Program-made: the position numbers and the translations under genes
Notes under the pieces: model-generated
Seen by the model: only the letters and a program-made list of their open reading frames with translations
Told to the model about the DNA's origin: nothing
Database searches by the model: none
Source of the DNA: JBGSYJ01 sp041748075
Lineage (GTDB): Bacteria > Acidobacteriota > Thermoanaerobaculia > Gp7-AA8
Length of the DNA: 64,000 nt
NCBI GenBank assembly: GCA_041748075.1
Contig: JBGTDX010000090.1
Location: 1-64,000 of the forward strand
Direction: 5' to 3'
Shown here: positions 41,602-49,311 of the stretch, piece by piece
How positions within the stretch are numbered: the first letter of the stretch is position 1
How the letters are laid out: each line of letters begins with the position of its first letter

Positions 41602-41994
41602 TCAATCCCCCGAAATGACCGCCTCGGCTTCGATCTCCACCAGCATGCGAGAATCGATCAGTCTGCTGATCTCGACCATTGAAGTTGCAGGGCGAATCGC
41701 TCCGAACCGCTCCATGTGCGCCCGGCCCACTTCCTGCCAGTGATCGATGTCCGTGACATAGATCCGGGTTCGCACGACGTCCTCGAGTGTCGCTCCCGCA
41801 CTTCGCAGAGCGGCTTCGATGTTCGACAGCGTCTGTACGGTCTGAACGTATGGATCTCCCTCTCCGGCGATTCCCCCTTCGGGTAATGTGGCCGTCGTGC
41901 CCGAAACGTGAACGATCGAGCCGATCCGCACCGCTCTCGAGTAACCGACGACTGGCTCCCATTTCGAACCACTGCTGATGTTCTGCCGTGCCAT
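41602..41994 (-). CDS. RidA family protein (reactive intermediate/imine deaminase-like)
   Basis: 130 residues of the YjgF/YER057c/UK114 family, which hydrolyses reactive enamines and imines. The substrate-binding arginine is in VVRTRIYVTDI and the terminal acidic residue in VEIEAEAVI. Other family segments: VHVSGTTAT, QTVQTLSNIEAALRSAGATLEDV and RPATSMVEISRLI. AGGAGA lies upstream of the ATG. It may belong to a non-RidA subfamily, because the exact substrate is undetermined. Confidence 0.9.
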   Translation of the reverse strand: MARQNISSGSKWEPVVGYSRAVRIGSIVHVSGTTATLPEGGIAGEGDPYVQTVQTLSNIEAALRSAGATLEDVVRTRIYVTDIDHWQEVGRAHMERFGAIRPATSMVEISRLIDSRMLVEIEAEAVISGD

Positions 41995-42063
41995 TCAGAC
42001 TCTCCTGAAAAGAAAGGCCGGCAGAATCGTCTGCCGGCCTGAATCATCGATGACCGCGTGAAC

Positions 42064-42840
42064 TCAGAATGCCGGGACTGCCGCGGACTTCTTGTAGAGC
42101 AGAGAAACCGCCAGGAAACCGATCGCAACGATGACCGCCGCCCACAGCCAATGCAGGTCAGTGCCGTAGACCGTCGGGTAGTGATTGCTGATCATGAAGA
42201 AAACCAGCGGAACCGACATGAAGGTATTGTGACGCGACCGCAACCCCGCCATCGCGACGAGCGCGGCGTCGGGCGCCTCGCCATTCTTGATAGCGGTGAT
42301 GATCTTCCGCTGCGCCGGCCAGATCCGCATCCAGACGTTCAACGCCATTGCGGTACCGAGCGCGCTCCCCATGAAGATGTACAGACCGCGACCCCCGAAA
42401 TCTGCGAACTGATCTCCCAGAAAGTAAAGCAGGGCGAGCAGGGCCAGCGCAAGGGCATTCGCCACCATCTGGTTCGTGCCCATCGCTTTCATGATCACGT
42501 CATAGAGGAACGCGAACACCAGGAGAAGAATGAGCATGATGCCGCCCATCATGTGGTTCGGCCGGGACGGATCCTGGAACAACGCTCCCTGCCCGTAATA
42601 AACGAGCGCGAGCAGCAAGAGGCCGGTAATCCAGGTCCAGGCGGCTCCCCACCGGAACCAGTACAGAGCTCTCGGCATCAGTTCCGGAACGACGGCCTTC
42701 TTGTTCTCCGCCGTCAGCGTCTTTGCGAAATGGGCATTCACCCAGTTGAAAAAATAGAGATGTCCAATCCACGCGATTCCTGCCACCACGTGGATCCAGC
42801 GGAAGATGAGGTTTAGCCAGTTCGTGATGTTGCCGTCCAT
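42064..42840 (-). CDS. Urate hydroxylase PuuD N-terminal domain-like membrane protein
   Basis: 258 residues with about seven membrane helices. The opening NLIFRWIHVVAGIAWIGHLYFFNWVN, then PRALYWFRWGAAWTWITGLLLLALVYY, ILLLVFAFLYDVIMKAMGTN and SRHNTFMSVPLVFFMISNHYP match the membrane domain of PuuD (urate oxidase N-terminal domain). Full-length PuuD also has a C-terminal cytochrome c domain, which is absent here. Start at 42840 with AGAGGAG upstream. No purine catabolism genes are adjacent, so urate oxidation is uncertain. Confidence 0.82.
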   Translation of the reverse strand: MDGNITNWLNLIFRWIHVVAGIAWIGHLYFFNWVNAHFAKTLTAENKKAVVPELMPRALYWFRWGAAWTWITGLLLLALVYYGQGALFQDPSRPNHMMGGIMLILLLVFAFLYDVIMKAMGTNQMVANALALALLALLYFLGDQFADFGGRGLYIFMGSALGTAMALNVWMRIWPAQRKIITAIKNGEAPDAALVAMAGLRSRHNTFMSVPLVFFMISNHYPTVYGTDLHWLWAAVIVAIGFLAVSLLYKKSAAVPAF

Positions 42841-42878
42841 CGTGACTCCTCTTTGTGATTGTGGGTTTCGTGGATTAT

Positions 42879-42968
42879 AGGGGATAGGAGCAGACACTAG
42901 GCAGCATCCGGTGCACAGCTCCTCAAATGACACCTTCTGTCTACTGTGTACTGTCTACTCGCATCCCC
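42879..42968. repeat. Inverted pair of heptamer arrays (TGTCTAC family)
   Basis: Left arm 42879-42905 contains GGGGATAGGAGCAGACA; the right arm 42935-42968 repeats TGTCTAC, TGTGTAC, TGTCTAC and closes with ATCCCC. The reverse complement of the right arm matches the left arm with few differences. It lies between the divergent PuuD-like and SDR genes. Confidence 0.65.
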
Positions 42969-42984
42969 CTACAATGTGTCCCCT

Positions 42985-43695
42985 ATGTCTGCCACTGAAT
43001 TCGAGGACCGCGTCGCCATTGTCACAGGAGCATCGAGCGGGATCGGCCGCACGACGGCCGAGCTCATCGCCCGGCGCGGGGGAAAAGTCGCCGCTTTCGC
43101 ACGATCGACCATGGCGCTGGAAGAGCTCGCTTCGCGCTCGAAAGGCAGGATCATCGCCATTCCAGGGGATCTGACCAGCGATCAGTCGATCGAAGATCTC
43201 ATACGCCGCACGGAGGCCGAACTCGGCCCCTGCGACATCCTGGTCAACAATGCCGGCGCCATTGCACCTGCAATGCTCGAAGAGATGGCCCTCGAATCGT
43301 GGGATCACCATTTCGAGGTCAACGTCCGGGCGCCGTTCCGCCTCTGCCGGCTCACAGCGCCCGGTATGATCCGGCGGGGAAGGGGCTGGATCGTCAACGT
43401 CTCCTCGATCTCCGGAGTCCCGGGACCCCAGAAGTTTCCCGGATTCACGGCGTACGCCGCATCGAAGGCGGCTCTGATCTCATTCACGGAGGCCTGGGCT
43501 GTCGAGCTTCGCGACACCGGCGTGCGCGTCAACTGCGTCAGCCCCGGATCTGTCGACACTCCGATGCTGAGAGCGGCGAATCCCTCACTCCAGCCCGACA
43601 TGACCTCGGAAGAAGTCGCCGAGGTCATCGCATTTCTGGCTTCCGATCGTTCCAGGCCCATTCACGGACAGAATATTCATGTCTTCAGTTCCTGA
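42985..43695 (+). CDS. Short-chain dehydrogenase/reductase (SDR)
   Basis: NAD(P)H-dependent oxidoreductase, 236 residues. Rossmann motif VAIVTGASSGIGRTTAELIARRGG, NNAGAIAP, NVSSISG, active-site YAASKAA (Tyr-x-x-x-Lys), then RVNCVSPGSVDTPML. The substrate cannot be inferred. Start at 42985: TACAAT lies nine bases ahead and no ribosome-binding site is visible, which suits near-leaderless initiation. The 3' end overlaps alr by 17 bases, suggesting a cotranscribed pair. Confidence 0.88.
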   Translation: MSATEFEDRVAIVTGASSGIGRTTAELIARRGGKVAAFARSTMALEELASRSKGRIIAIPGDLTSDQSIEDLIRRTEAELGPCDILVNNAGAIAPAMLEEMALESWDHHFEVNVRAPFRLCRLTAPGMIRRGRGWIVNVSSISGVPGPQKFPGFTAYAASKAALISFTEAWAVELRDTGVRVNCVSPGSVDTPMLRAANPSLQPDMTSEEVAEVIAFLASDRSRPIHGQNIHVFSS

Positions 43696-44818
43696 CTTCG
43701 AAGAAGTTCCTCGCCGTCCCACGTTCGCCGAGATCGATCTCAACGCATACGCGCGTAACCTCGAGGTCTTTTGCCGCGCGCTGCCTGCGGGCTCGAAGCT
43801 CATCGCCGTACTCAAAGCGAATGGTTATGGACATGGAGCCATTCAGCTCGCGCGCGAATGCGAACAGAGCGGTACCGCGATGCTTGCGGTCGCGATGCTC
43901 GAAGAGGCGCTCGAGCTGAGGCAGGCCGGAATCAGTCTTCCCATCCTCATCCTCGGTGCGCTCACGACCGACCAGGTACCAGTCGCGGTCGAGAAGGCCT
44001 TCGTCCAGGGAATCGTCGGGCCGGAACAACTGAGGGACGCATGCGCACTGGCTAGAGCCGACTCCGCATCATTTCCAATTCACCTGAAACTCGATACCGG
44101 AATGGGGAGGGTCGGTCTCGTCGAAGCTGATCTGCCCGAGGTCATCACCCTGCTCAGTGGTGCAAAGGGCGTGAAGGTCGAGGGCATCTACACACATCTT
44201 TCGGCGGCATCGGATCCGGGACACCCGTTGACGTCGGCGCAACTGGAGAGGTTCCGCACGATGCTCGCGACGCTCGAAGAAGGAGGCATCTCCGCGCCGC
44301 TTCATCACATCGCGAACAGTGCCGCCGTCGTGCAGGGCCTGGTCGAGCCGGGAGATTTCGTGCGTGCAGGGATGATCCTTCTCGGAGGTGAGACACTGGA
44401 TCGTGGCGACAACAGACTCGAGCCGGTCCTGCAATGGACGACACGAATCATTCGACTGAAGGAAGTTCCCTCCGGGAGTTTCGTTGGATATGGCGCATCA
44501 TTTCAAACGAAACGGACGTCTCTGATCGCGACGCTGCCCGTCGGCTACGCGGACGGCTACAACCGGCTCCTTTCGAACCGCGGCGAAGTCCTCATACGGG
44601 GACGGCGTGCACCGGTGGCGGGCCGCGTCTCGATGGATCTGGTCAGCGTCGACGTGACCGACATTCCGGACGTCGCCGTGGATGACCCGGTCGTTCTACT
44701 GGGAAGCCAGGGTGGTGAACGCATGGCGGCCGAAGAGTTCGCGGAGAAGATCGGTACAATCCCGTACGAAGTTGTCTGTGCGATCAGTTCCAGGGTACCG
44801 AGGATTTATCTAAGATGA
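43679..44818 (+). CDS. alr: Alanine racemase
   Basis: PLP enzyme supplying D-alanine for peptidoglycan. 379 residues. Fold III motifs: TFAEIDLNAYARNLEVFCR, PLP-binding Lys in LIAVLKANGYGHGAIQLA, LHLKLDTGMGRVGL (HLKLDTGMGR), GEVLIRGRRAPVAGRVSMDLVSVDVTDIP with the catalytic Tyr of GYADGYNRLL, and DDPVVLLG. It overlaps the SDR gene upstream and, by four bases (ATGA), the mlaE gene downstream. Confidence 0.95.
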   Translation: MSSVPDFEEVPRRPTFAEIDLNAYARNLEVFCRALPAGSKLIAVLKANGYGHGAIQLARECEQSGTAMLAVAMLEEALELRQAGISLPILILGALTTDQVPVAVEKAFVQGIVGPEQLRDACALARADSASFPIHLKLDTGMGRVGLVEADLPEVITLLSGAKGVKVEGIYTHLSAASDPGHPLTSAQLERFRTMLATLEEGGISAPLHHIANSAAVVQGLVEPGDFVRAGMILLGGETLDRGDNRLEPVLQWTTRIIRLKEVPSGSFVGYGASFQTKRTSLIATLPVGYADGYNRLLSNRGEVLIRGRRAPVAGRVSMDLVSVDVTDIPDVAVDDPVVLLGSQGGERMAAEEFAEKIGTIPYEVVCAISSRVPRIYLR

Positions 44819-45594
44819 ATACCAACAGTGTTCTCGAACCTATTGGGGTTCTGGCCATCCGCGTCTTCGAGGAGACGGGTCGATGGTTCCAGATGCTCTG
44901 GCGTACGATCCTCTGGACGGGACGACGGCCGTTCGAGTTGATGGAGTGGGTCCGGCAGATGGTGCGTGTCGGCGTCGATTCGATTCCGGTCGTGTTTCTC
45001 ACCACGATGTTCACCGGCATGGTCATGGCGCTGCAGACGTTCAACGGTTTTCAGCGCGTGCATGCAGAGAACTTCGTAGGAAGCGTCGTGGCGCTGTCGA
45101 TGGTACGTGAGCTCTCGCCAGTGCTCGTCGGACTGATGGTTACCGGCAGAGTGGGCTCGGCGATGGCTGCCGAGATCGGGACGATGCGGGTCACCGAGCA
45201 ACTCGACGCTCTGGAAGCGCTCGCGACCGAACCGATCCACTACCTCTTCGTTCCCCGTGTGATTGCTGGCATCGTGATGCTTCCCTTCCTGGTCATCCTC
45301 GGGGATGCACTCGGCATCTACGGAGGCTACTTCGTCGCCGTGAACCTGCTCGGCGCGAATGCGGTCATCTACGAACAGAACACTTACCAGTTCCTCGAGC
45401 TGAATGACGTCTGGAGTGGACTGATCAAGGCGGCCGTATTCGGCCTCATTCTGACGCTCACGGGATGCGTCAAAGGCTACTTCACCACAGGAGGCGCGGA
45501 GGGTGTCGGCCGCTCGACGACGTCCGCGGTGGTGACCGCCTCCCTGATCATCCTGCTCACCGATTTCTTCCTCACGAAGCTGCTCTTCACATGA
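44815..45594 (+). CDS. mlaE: MlaE family lipid ABC transporter permease
   Basis: 259 residues, five to six membrane helices. The MlaE signature is clear: VFLTTMFTGMVMALQTFNGFQR, SVVALSMVRELSPVLVGLMVTGRVGSAMAAEIGTMRVTEQLDALEALATEP and FLVILGDALGIYGGYFVAV. The permease acts with MlaF and a substrate-binding MlaD ring to move phospholipids between the two membranes. MlaD is not encoded next to it. The start codon overlaps the alr stop. Confidence 0.93.
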   Translation: MNTNSVLEPIGVLAIRVFEETGRWFQMLWRTILWTGRRPFELMEWVRQMVRVGVDSIPVVFLTTMFTGMVMALQTFNGFQRVHAENFVGSVVALSMVRELSPVLVGLMVTGRVGSAMAAEIGTMRVTEQLDALEALATEPIHYLFVPRVIAGIVMLPFLVILGDALGIYGGYFVAVNLLGANAVIYEQNTYQFLELNDVWSGLIKAAVFGLILTLTGCVKGYFTTGGAEGVGRSTTSAVVTASLIILLTDFFLTKLLFT

Positions 45595-46373
45595 GCTCAA
45601 CCCCGCCCACGATTCCGCGCGGCCCAGCGGCGATCGTCATGAAGGACGTCTACAAGTCTTTCGGGCCGATTGATGTTCTGCGTGGCATGACTCTTACGGT
45701 GAACAGAGGCGATACGGTTGTGATCGTCGGCGGCTCGGGCACCGGAAAGAGCGTCGCTCTCAAACACATGATCGGACTGATGAAGCCCGACCGGGGTCAC
45801 GTGGTCGTCGATGAAACGGATCTCTGCTGCATGAAGCCTGTCGAAATGAATGACTTCCGTCGCCGGTTCGGCATGAGTTTCCAGGAAGGCGCCCTGTTCG
45901 ATTCCATGTCGGTGTTCGAGAATATTGCATTCCCACTGAGGCGTCATACGAAGATGACCCAGCAGGAGATCCGGGACCGCGTACACGAATGCCTGGAGCT
46001 GGTTCACCTCGAGAATGTCGACGGCAAGAGGCCGAGCGAGCTTTCCGGTGGAATGCGGCGCCGCGTCGGCTTCGCGCGTGCGATTTCTCTCGAGCCGGAC
46101 ATTCTGCTTTTCGACGAGCCGACCACGGGACTCGATCCGGTCATCAGCGACGTGATCGCCGACCTGATCGTGGAGATGGACGAGACGATGAACACGACGA
46201 CAGTCACGATTACGCACGACATGAAGGTGGCATTCAAGATCGCCGATCGCATCGCGATGCTTCATCAGGGAAGGATTGTCGAGGAAGGCACGTCGGATGA
46301 GTTCCGGGACTCGAACAACCCCATGGTCCGCCAGTTCATAGAAGGGCGGGCGGGCGGACCCTTGACGGATTGA
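45591..46373 (+). CDS. mlaF: MlaF family lipid ABC transporter ATPase
   Basis: 260 residues; the ATPase partner of the preceding permease. Walker A VGGSGTGKSVALKHM, Q-loop FGMSFQEGALFDSMSVFENIAFPL (diagnostic for MlaF), signature ELSGGMRRRVGFARAI, Walker B DILLFDEPTTGLDPV, H-loop TVTITHDMKVAF and a C-terminal GRIVEEGTSDEFRDSNNPMVRQFIEGRA that resembles the MlaB-docking tail. The ATG at 45591 overlaps the mlaE stop; the longer frame upstream is antisense-free shadow inside mlaE. Confidence 0.94.
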   Translation: MSSTPPTIPRGPAAIVMKDVYKSFGPIDVLRGMTLTVNRGDTVVIVGGSGTGKSVALKHMIGLMKPDRGHVVVDETDLCCMKPVEMNDFRRRFGMSFQEGALFDSMSVFENIAFPLRRHTKMTQQEIRDRVHECLELVHLENVDGKRPSELSGGMRRRVGFARAISLEPDILLFDEPTTGLDPVISDVIADLIVEMDETMNTTTVTITHDMKVAFKIADRIAMLHQGRIVEEGTSDEFRDSNNPMVRQFIEGRAGGPLTD

Positions 46374-46485
46374 ATTTAGAATTGAAAATTCAGAACTCAG
46401 AAAGCGTATCTCCGCGGTGCGCTAGTCAGTCCCGATATCGACATTCCCTTTCTGAAGTCTGAATTCTCCATTCTCAATTCTTCAG
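46374..46485. repeat. Inverted pair of heptamer arrays (GAATTNA / ATTCTNA)
   Basis: Left 46374-46406: GAATTTA, GAATTGA, AAATTCA, GAACTCA, GAAAGCG. Right 46450-46484: TTCTGA, AGTCTGA, ATTCTCC, ATTCTCA, ATTCTTC. The two arms are complementary. The same arms, with CAGAAAGCG and CTTTCTGAA at the inner ends, recur around 52724-52797. Located between mlaF and xseA; the left arm begins at the mlaF stop. Confidence 0.75.
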
Positions 46486-46488
46486 CCC

Positions 46489-47865
46489 ATGCACATTTAC
46501 AAAGTCGGTGAGCTTCTCCAGGAGGTGAACGTCAACCTCTGGGCCTCCTTCGGCAACATCGCCGTCGAGGGAGAGGTGACGAACTGCCTCCGTCCAGCGT
46601 CCGGGCACATCTATTTTACGATCAAGGATCCGCGCGGCCAGCTGAGCATCGTCCTGTTTGCGATATATGCGCGCACTCTGAAGTTCCGGCTCGAGAACGG
46701 CCTCCATGCCGTCGTGCGCGGGAAGCTGAATATCTACGAGCAGCGGGGCTCTTTCCAGCTGAACGCTGTGGCCGTGGAACCGGCGGGACTCGGGGCGCTT
46801 CAGCTCGCGTACGAACAGATGAAGAAACGGCTGCAGGACGAAGGACTGTTCGACGCATCCCGCAAAAAGCCGATTCCCCCTCTCCCGCAGAAGATCGCAA
46901 TCGTCACGAGCTCAACCGGCGCCGCTATCCGCGACATACTCAACGTCCTAGGACGCCGCTTTCAGGGTCTGGAGATTCAAATTTATCCAGTTCGCGTGCA
47001 GGGAGACACCGCCGCGCGTGAGATCGCCCTGGCGGTGAACAACCTTTCCCGATGGCAGATCCATGACGTGATCCTGATCTGCCGCGGCGGAGGATCTCTG
47101 GAGGATCTCTGGCCGTTCAACGAGGAGATCGTTGCGCGCGCCGTTGCGAACTGCTCGATTCCCACGATCTCGGGAGTCGGTCACGAAATCGATTTCACGA
47201 TCTGTGACTTCGTTGCAGATCTCCGCGCTCCCACTCCGTCCGCCGCCGCCGAGATCGTCGTACGCGCGAAGGCAGAGATCTGCTCGCAGATCGACCACGG
47301 GGTGCGGCGCATCCGCGAAGTGATCCAGCGGAAGGTGGCCACCTATCGGCATGAATTGAGACACTTCGCATCCTCGGATGGTCTCGGCCGCGTTCCCCGC
47401 ACGATCGAGGGACGCCGGGCACGGCTCGAGGCGAGACGCGGTAACCTCTACCGGCTGCTGGAGCGACACGCCAAAGTGCTGCGCCAGCGTCTCGATCTCG
47501 TTTCGCGACCGCTGGCGGAGTTTCCCTCCCGGCTCGCGCTGGAAGGCCGACGCGCTCACCTCGAGCGGATGGGCGAACGGGGAGAGGCGGCCATGCGCCA
47601 TTTCCTTGCCAAGCAGAGACAGCGACTTCGCTCGACCACCGGCACGCTCGACGCCGTATCGCCGCTGTCGGTTCTCTCACGGGGTTACGCGATCGCCTTT
47701 GCGAAGCGAGGACGTCGTAACCGGCCCGTGCTCGACTCGATGAGCGTCGAGGTCGGCGAGGCGATCGAAGTTCAGCTCAAGAAAGGTCGGCTCCTGTGCA
47801 CCATCGACGGCCGTACGATGGGGCTGGAGTCCGTGTGGCCGGAAGTGGAAAACAGTGACGAATGA
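46489..47865 (+). CDS. xseA: Exodeoxyribonuclease VII large subunit
   Basis: Catalytic subunit of the single-strand DNA exonuclease XseAB. 458 residues. An N-terminal OB domain (VNLWASFGNIAVEGEVTN, SGHIYFTIKDPRGQLSIVLF) is followed by the catalytic domain with IAIVTSSTGAAIRDILNVLGRR, VILICRGGGSLEDLWPFNEE, ISGVGHEIDFTICDFVADLRAPTPSAAAEI, a long coiled-coil arm and the C-terminal PLSVLSRGYAIAF. The last codons (Ser-Asp-Glu-stop) are written by the first TGACGAA heptamers of the downstream array. Confidence 0.95.
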   Translation: MHIYKVGELLQEVNVNLWASFGNIAVEGEVTNCLRPASGHIYFTIKDPRGQLSIVLFAIYARTLKFRLENGLHAVVRGKLNIYEQRGSFQLNAVAVEPAGLGALQLAYEQMKKRLQDEGLFDASRKKPIPPLPQKIAIVTSSTGAAIRDILNVLGRRFQGLEIQIYPVRVQGDTAAREIALAVNNLSRWQIHDVILICRGGGSLEDLWPFNEEIVARAVANCSIPTISGVGHEIDFTICDFVADLRAPTPSAAAEIVVRAKAEICSQIDHGVRRIREVIQRKVATYRHELRHFASSDGLGRVPRTIEGRRARLEARRGNLYRLLERHAKVLRQRLDLVSRPLAEFPSRLALEGRRAHLERMGERGEAAMRHFLAKQRQRLRSTTGTLDAVSPLSVLSRGYAIAFAKRGRRNRPVLDSMSVEVGEAIEVQLKKGRLLCTIDGRTMGLESVWPEVENSDE

Positions 47866-48017
47866 CGAATAGGGAACCGGGGAATGCAAGGCTCGCCTCC
47901 CTGGTGACAAATGGCGAATGACCCACCTTCCGCACGATGTAACCCCGTCGTCTCTATTCGTCACTCGTCATTTGTCATTCGTCATTCGTCACTCCAATCA
48001 TTCGTCACTCGTCATTG
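47856..48017. repeat. Long paired heptamer arrays (TGACGAA / ATTCGTC)
   Basis: Left block 47856-47870 (TGACGAA x2, reaching into the xseA stop), second left block 47905-47930 (TGACAAA, TGGCGAA, TGACCCA), then a right block 47953-48017 with ATTCGTC, ACTCGTC, ATTTGTC, ATTCGTC, ATTCGTC, ACTCCAA and, after a 2-base slip, ATTCGTC, ACTCGTC. Left and right blocks are inverted complements. Confidence 0.8.
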
Positions 48018-48050
48018 TTTTTGTCATACTCTTCCCCTCAGGAGCCTCTC

Positions 48051-48344
48051 ATGGCCCGCGCACGCGGAAACGATTTCGAAAAAGCATTTCAGGATCTCGA
48101 GCGTATCGTTCAGCGTCTCGAGGGCGAACAGCTGTCCCTGGATGAATCGCTCAAACTCTTCGAGCAGGGCATCACCCTCTCGCGCTTCTGCCATCAGAAG
48201 CTGGAAGAAGTCGAGAAGAAGATCGAGCTGATCCTCTCTGATGCGAAAGGGAACCCGACTTCGCGTCCGTTTCCGCTCGGGGACGATGACGCCGAAGAGG
48301 ACTCGCCTGACGAGGATGACGACGAACGCGATGAGTTCCGCTGA
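48051..48344 (+). CDS. xseB: Exodeoxyribonuclease VII small subunit
   Basis: 97 residues; the partner required for XseA activity. The conserved helical hairpin is FEKAFQDLERIVQRLEGEQLSLDESLKLFEQGITLSRFCHQKLEEVEKKIELI, followed by an acidic tail (DDDAEEDSPDEDDDERDE). The ATG at 48051 has AGGAGCC in front. It overlaps the next gene by 14 bases. The xseA-xseB-ispA-dxs-tlyA order is widely conserved. Confidence 0.94.
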   Translation: MARARGNDFEKAFQDLERIVQRLEGEQLSLDESLKLFEQGITLSRFCHQKLEEVEKKIELILSDAKGNPTSRPFPLGDDDAEEDSPDEDDDERDEFR

Positions 48345-49248
48345 GTCTCTGACCGGCTACCTGTCGCGGTGCAGGGCCACAGTTGACGCCACACTGGAGC
48401 AGCACCTGCCAGCGGCATCGACACCTCCAGCCGTGATCCACGAGGCGATGCGTTATGCCGTCATGGCCGGCGGCAAACGGATACGGCCGATTCTCGCGAT
48501 CGCTGCGGCCGAAGCATGCGGGGGAACCATCGAGCCCATCCTCAGGCCCCTCTGCGCGCTCGAATTGATTCACACGTACTCACTCGTTCACGATGACCTG
48601 CCGGCGCTCGACAACGACGAACTGAGGCGAGGGCGGCCGACGACCCACGTCGTGTTCGGGGAGGCAATGGGCATCCTCGCAGGAGACGCCCTGCTCACCG
48701 AAGCTTTCCGATGGCTGGCTGAGCCGCTTGCCGGCATCGCCGGGGAACGACAACTCCAGGCCATCGCAGTGGTCAGCTCCGCGGCCGGATCCGCCGGGAT
48801 GATCGGCGGGCAGGTTGCCGATCTGGAGGCCGAGCAGTCTCAGCTCGGTCCGGACCGGCGAGAGGCGCTGCTCGAGCTCCTCGAGTTCATCCACACAAAC
48901 AAGACCGGCAGGCTCCTTACCGCGTCGGTTCTCCTGGGAGGGCTTCTGGGCGGTGCAGACGCGACCCATCTCCGGCACCTCGAGAGATACGGTTCGGCAG
49001 CTGGTCTGGCATTCCAGATCGTCGACGACCTGCTGGATGTCGAGGAATCTTCCGCCTCGCTCGGAAAAACCGCCGGCAAGGACGCGGCTCAGGGGAAACT
49101 CACGTATCCGGCCCTGGTCGGGACTCACGAGGCACGGAGCCGGCTGGCCGCCCTGCTGGCGATAGCAGAGGAAAGTGCTGATATGATCGGAGGTCCCATG
49201 AATAATCTGGGCGCCCTGGCACGTTACATCTGCGAACGGAAACAATGA
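48331..49248 (+). CDS. ispA: Short-chain polyprenyl diphosphate synthase (farnesyl/geranylgeranyl type)
   Basis: Condenses isopentenyl diphosphate with allylic diphosphates to build isoprenoid precursors. 305 residues. First aspartate-rich motif in SLVHDDLPALDNDELRRGRPTTH and second in LAFQIVDDLLDVE, with GGKRIRPIL and the KTGRLLTASV segment. Position next to dxs supports a farnesyl diphosphate synthase role. The start could be the ATG at 48331, or one five codons earlier (48316); both overlap xseB. Confidence 0.9.
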   Translation: MSSAESLTGYLSRCRATVDATLEQHLPAASTPPAVIHEAMRYAVMAGGKRIRPILAIAAAEACGGTIEPILRPLCALELIHTYSLVHDDLPALDNDELRRGRPTTHVVFGEAMGILAGDALLTEAFRWLAEPLAGIAGERQLQAIAVVSSAAGSAGMIGGQVADLEAEQSQLGPDRREALLELLEFIHTNKTGRLLTASVLLGGLLGGADATHLRHLERYGSAAGLAFQIVDDLLDVEESSASLGKTAGKDAAQGKLTYPALVGTHEARSRLAALLAIAEESADMIGGPMNNLGALARYICERKQ

Positions 49249-49311
49249 GGCTGCTCCGGGGATCAACGTAGAGGTCTGAATCACTCGCCCTGCAACCCCG
49301 AACCAAAACTG

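Noticed and set aside
40433..41962. Long N-terminal extension (509 residues) of the dGTPase
   Set aside because: The extra 160 residues are not similar to the family and overlap ridA antisense; a -10 box six bases before 41476 fixes the start.
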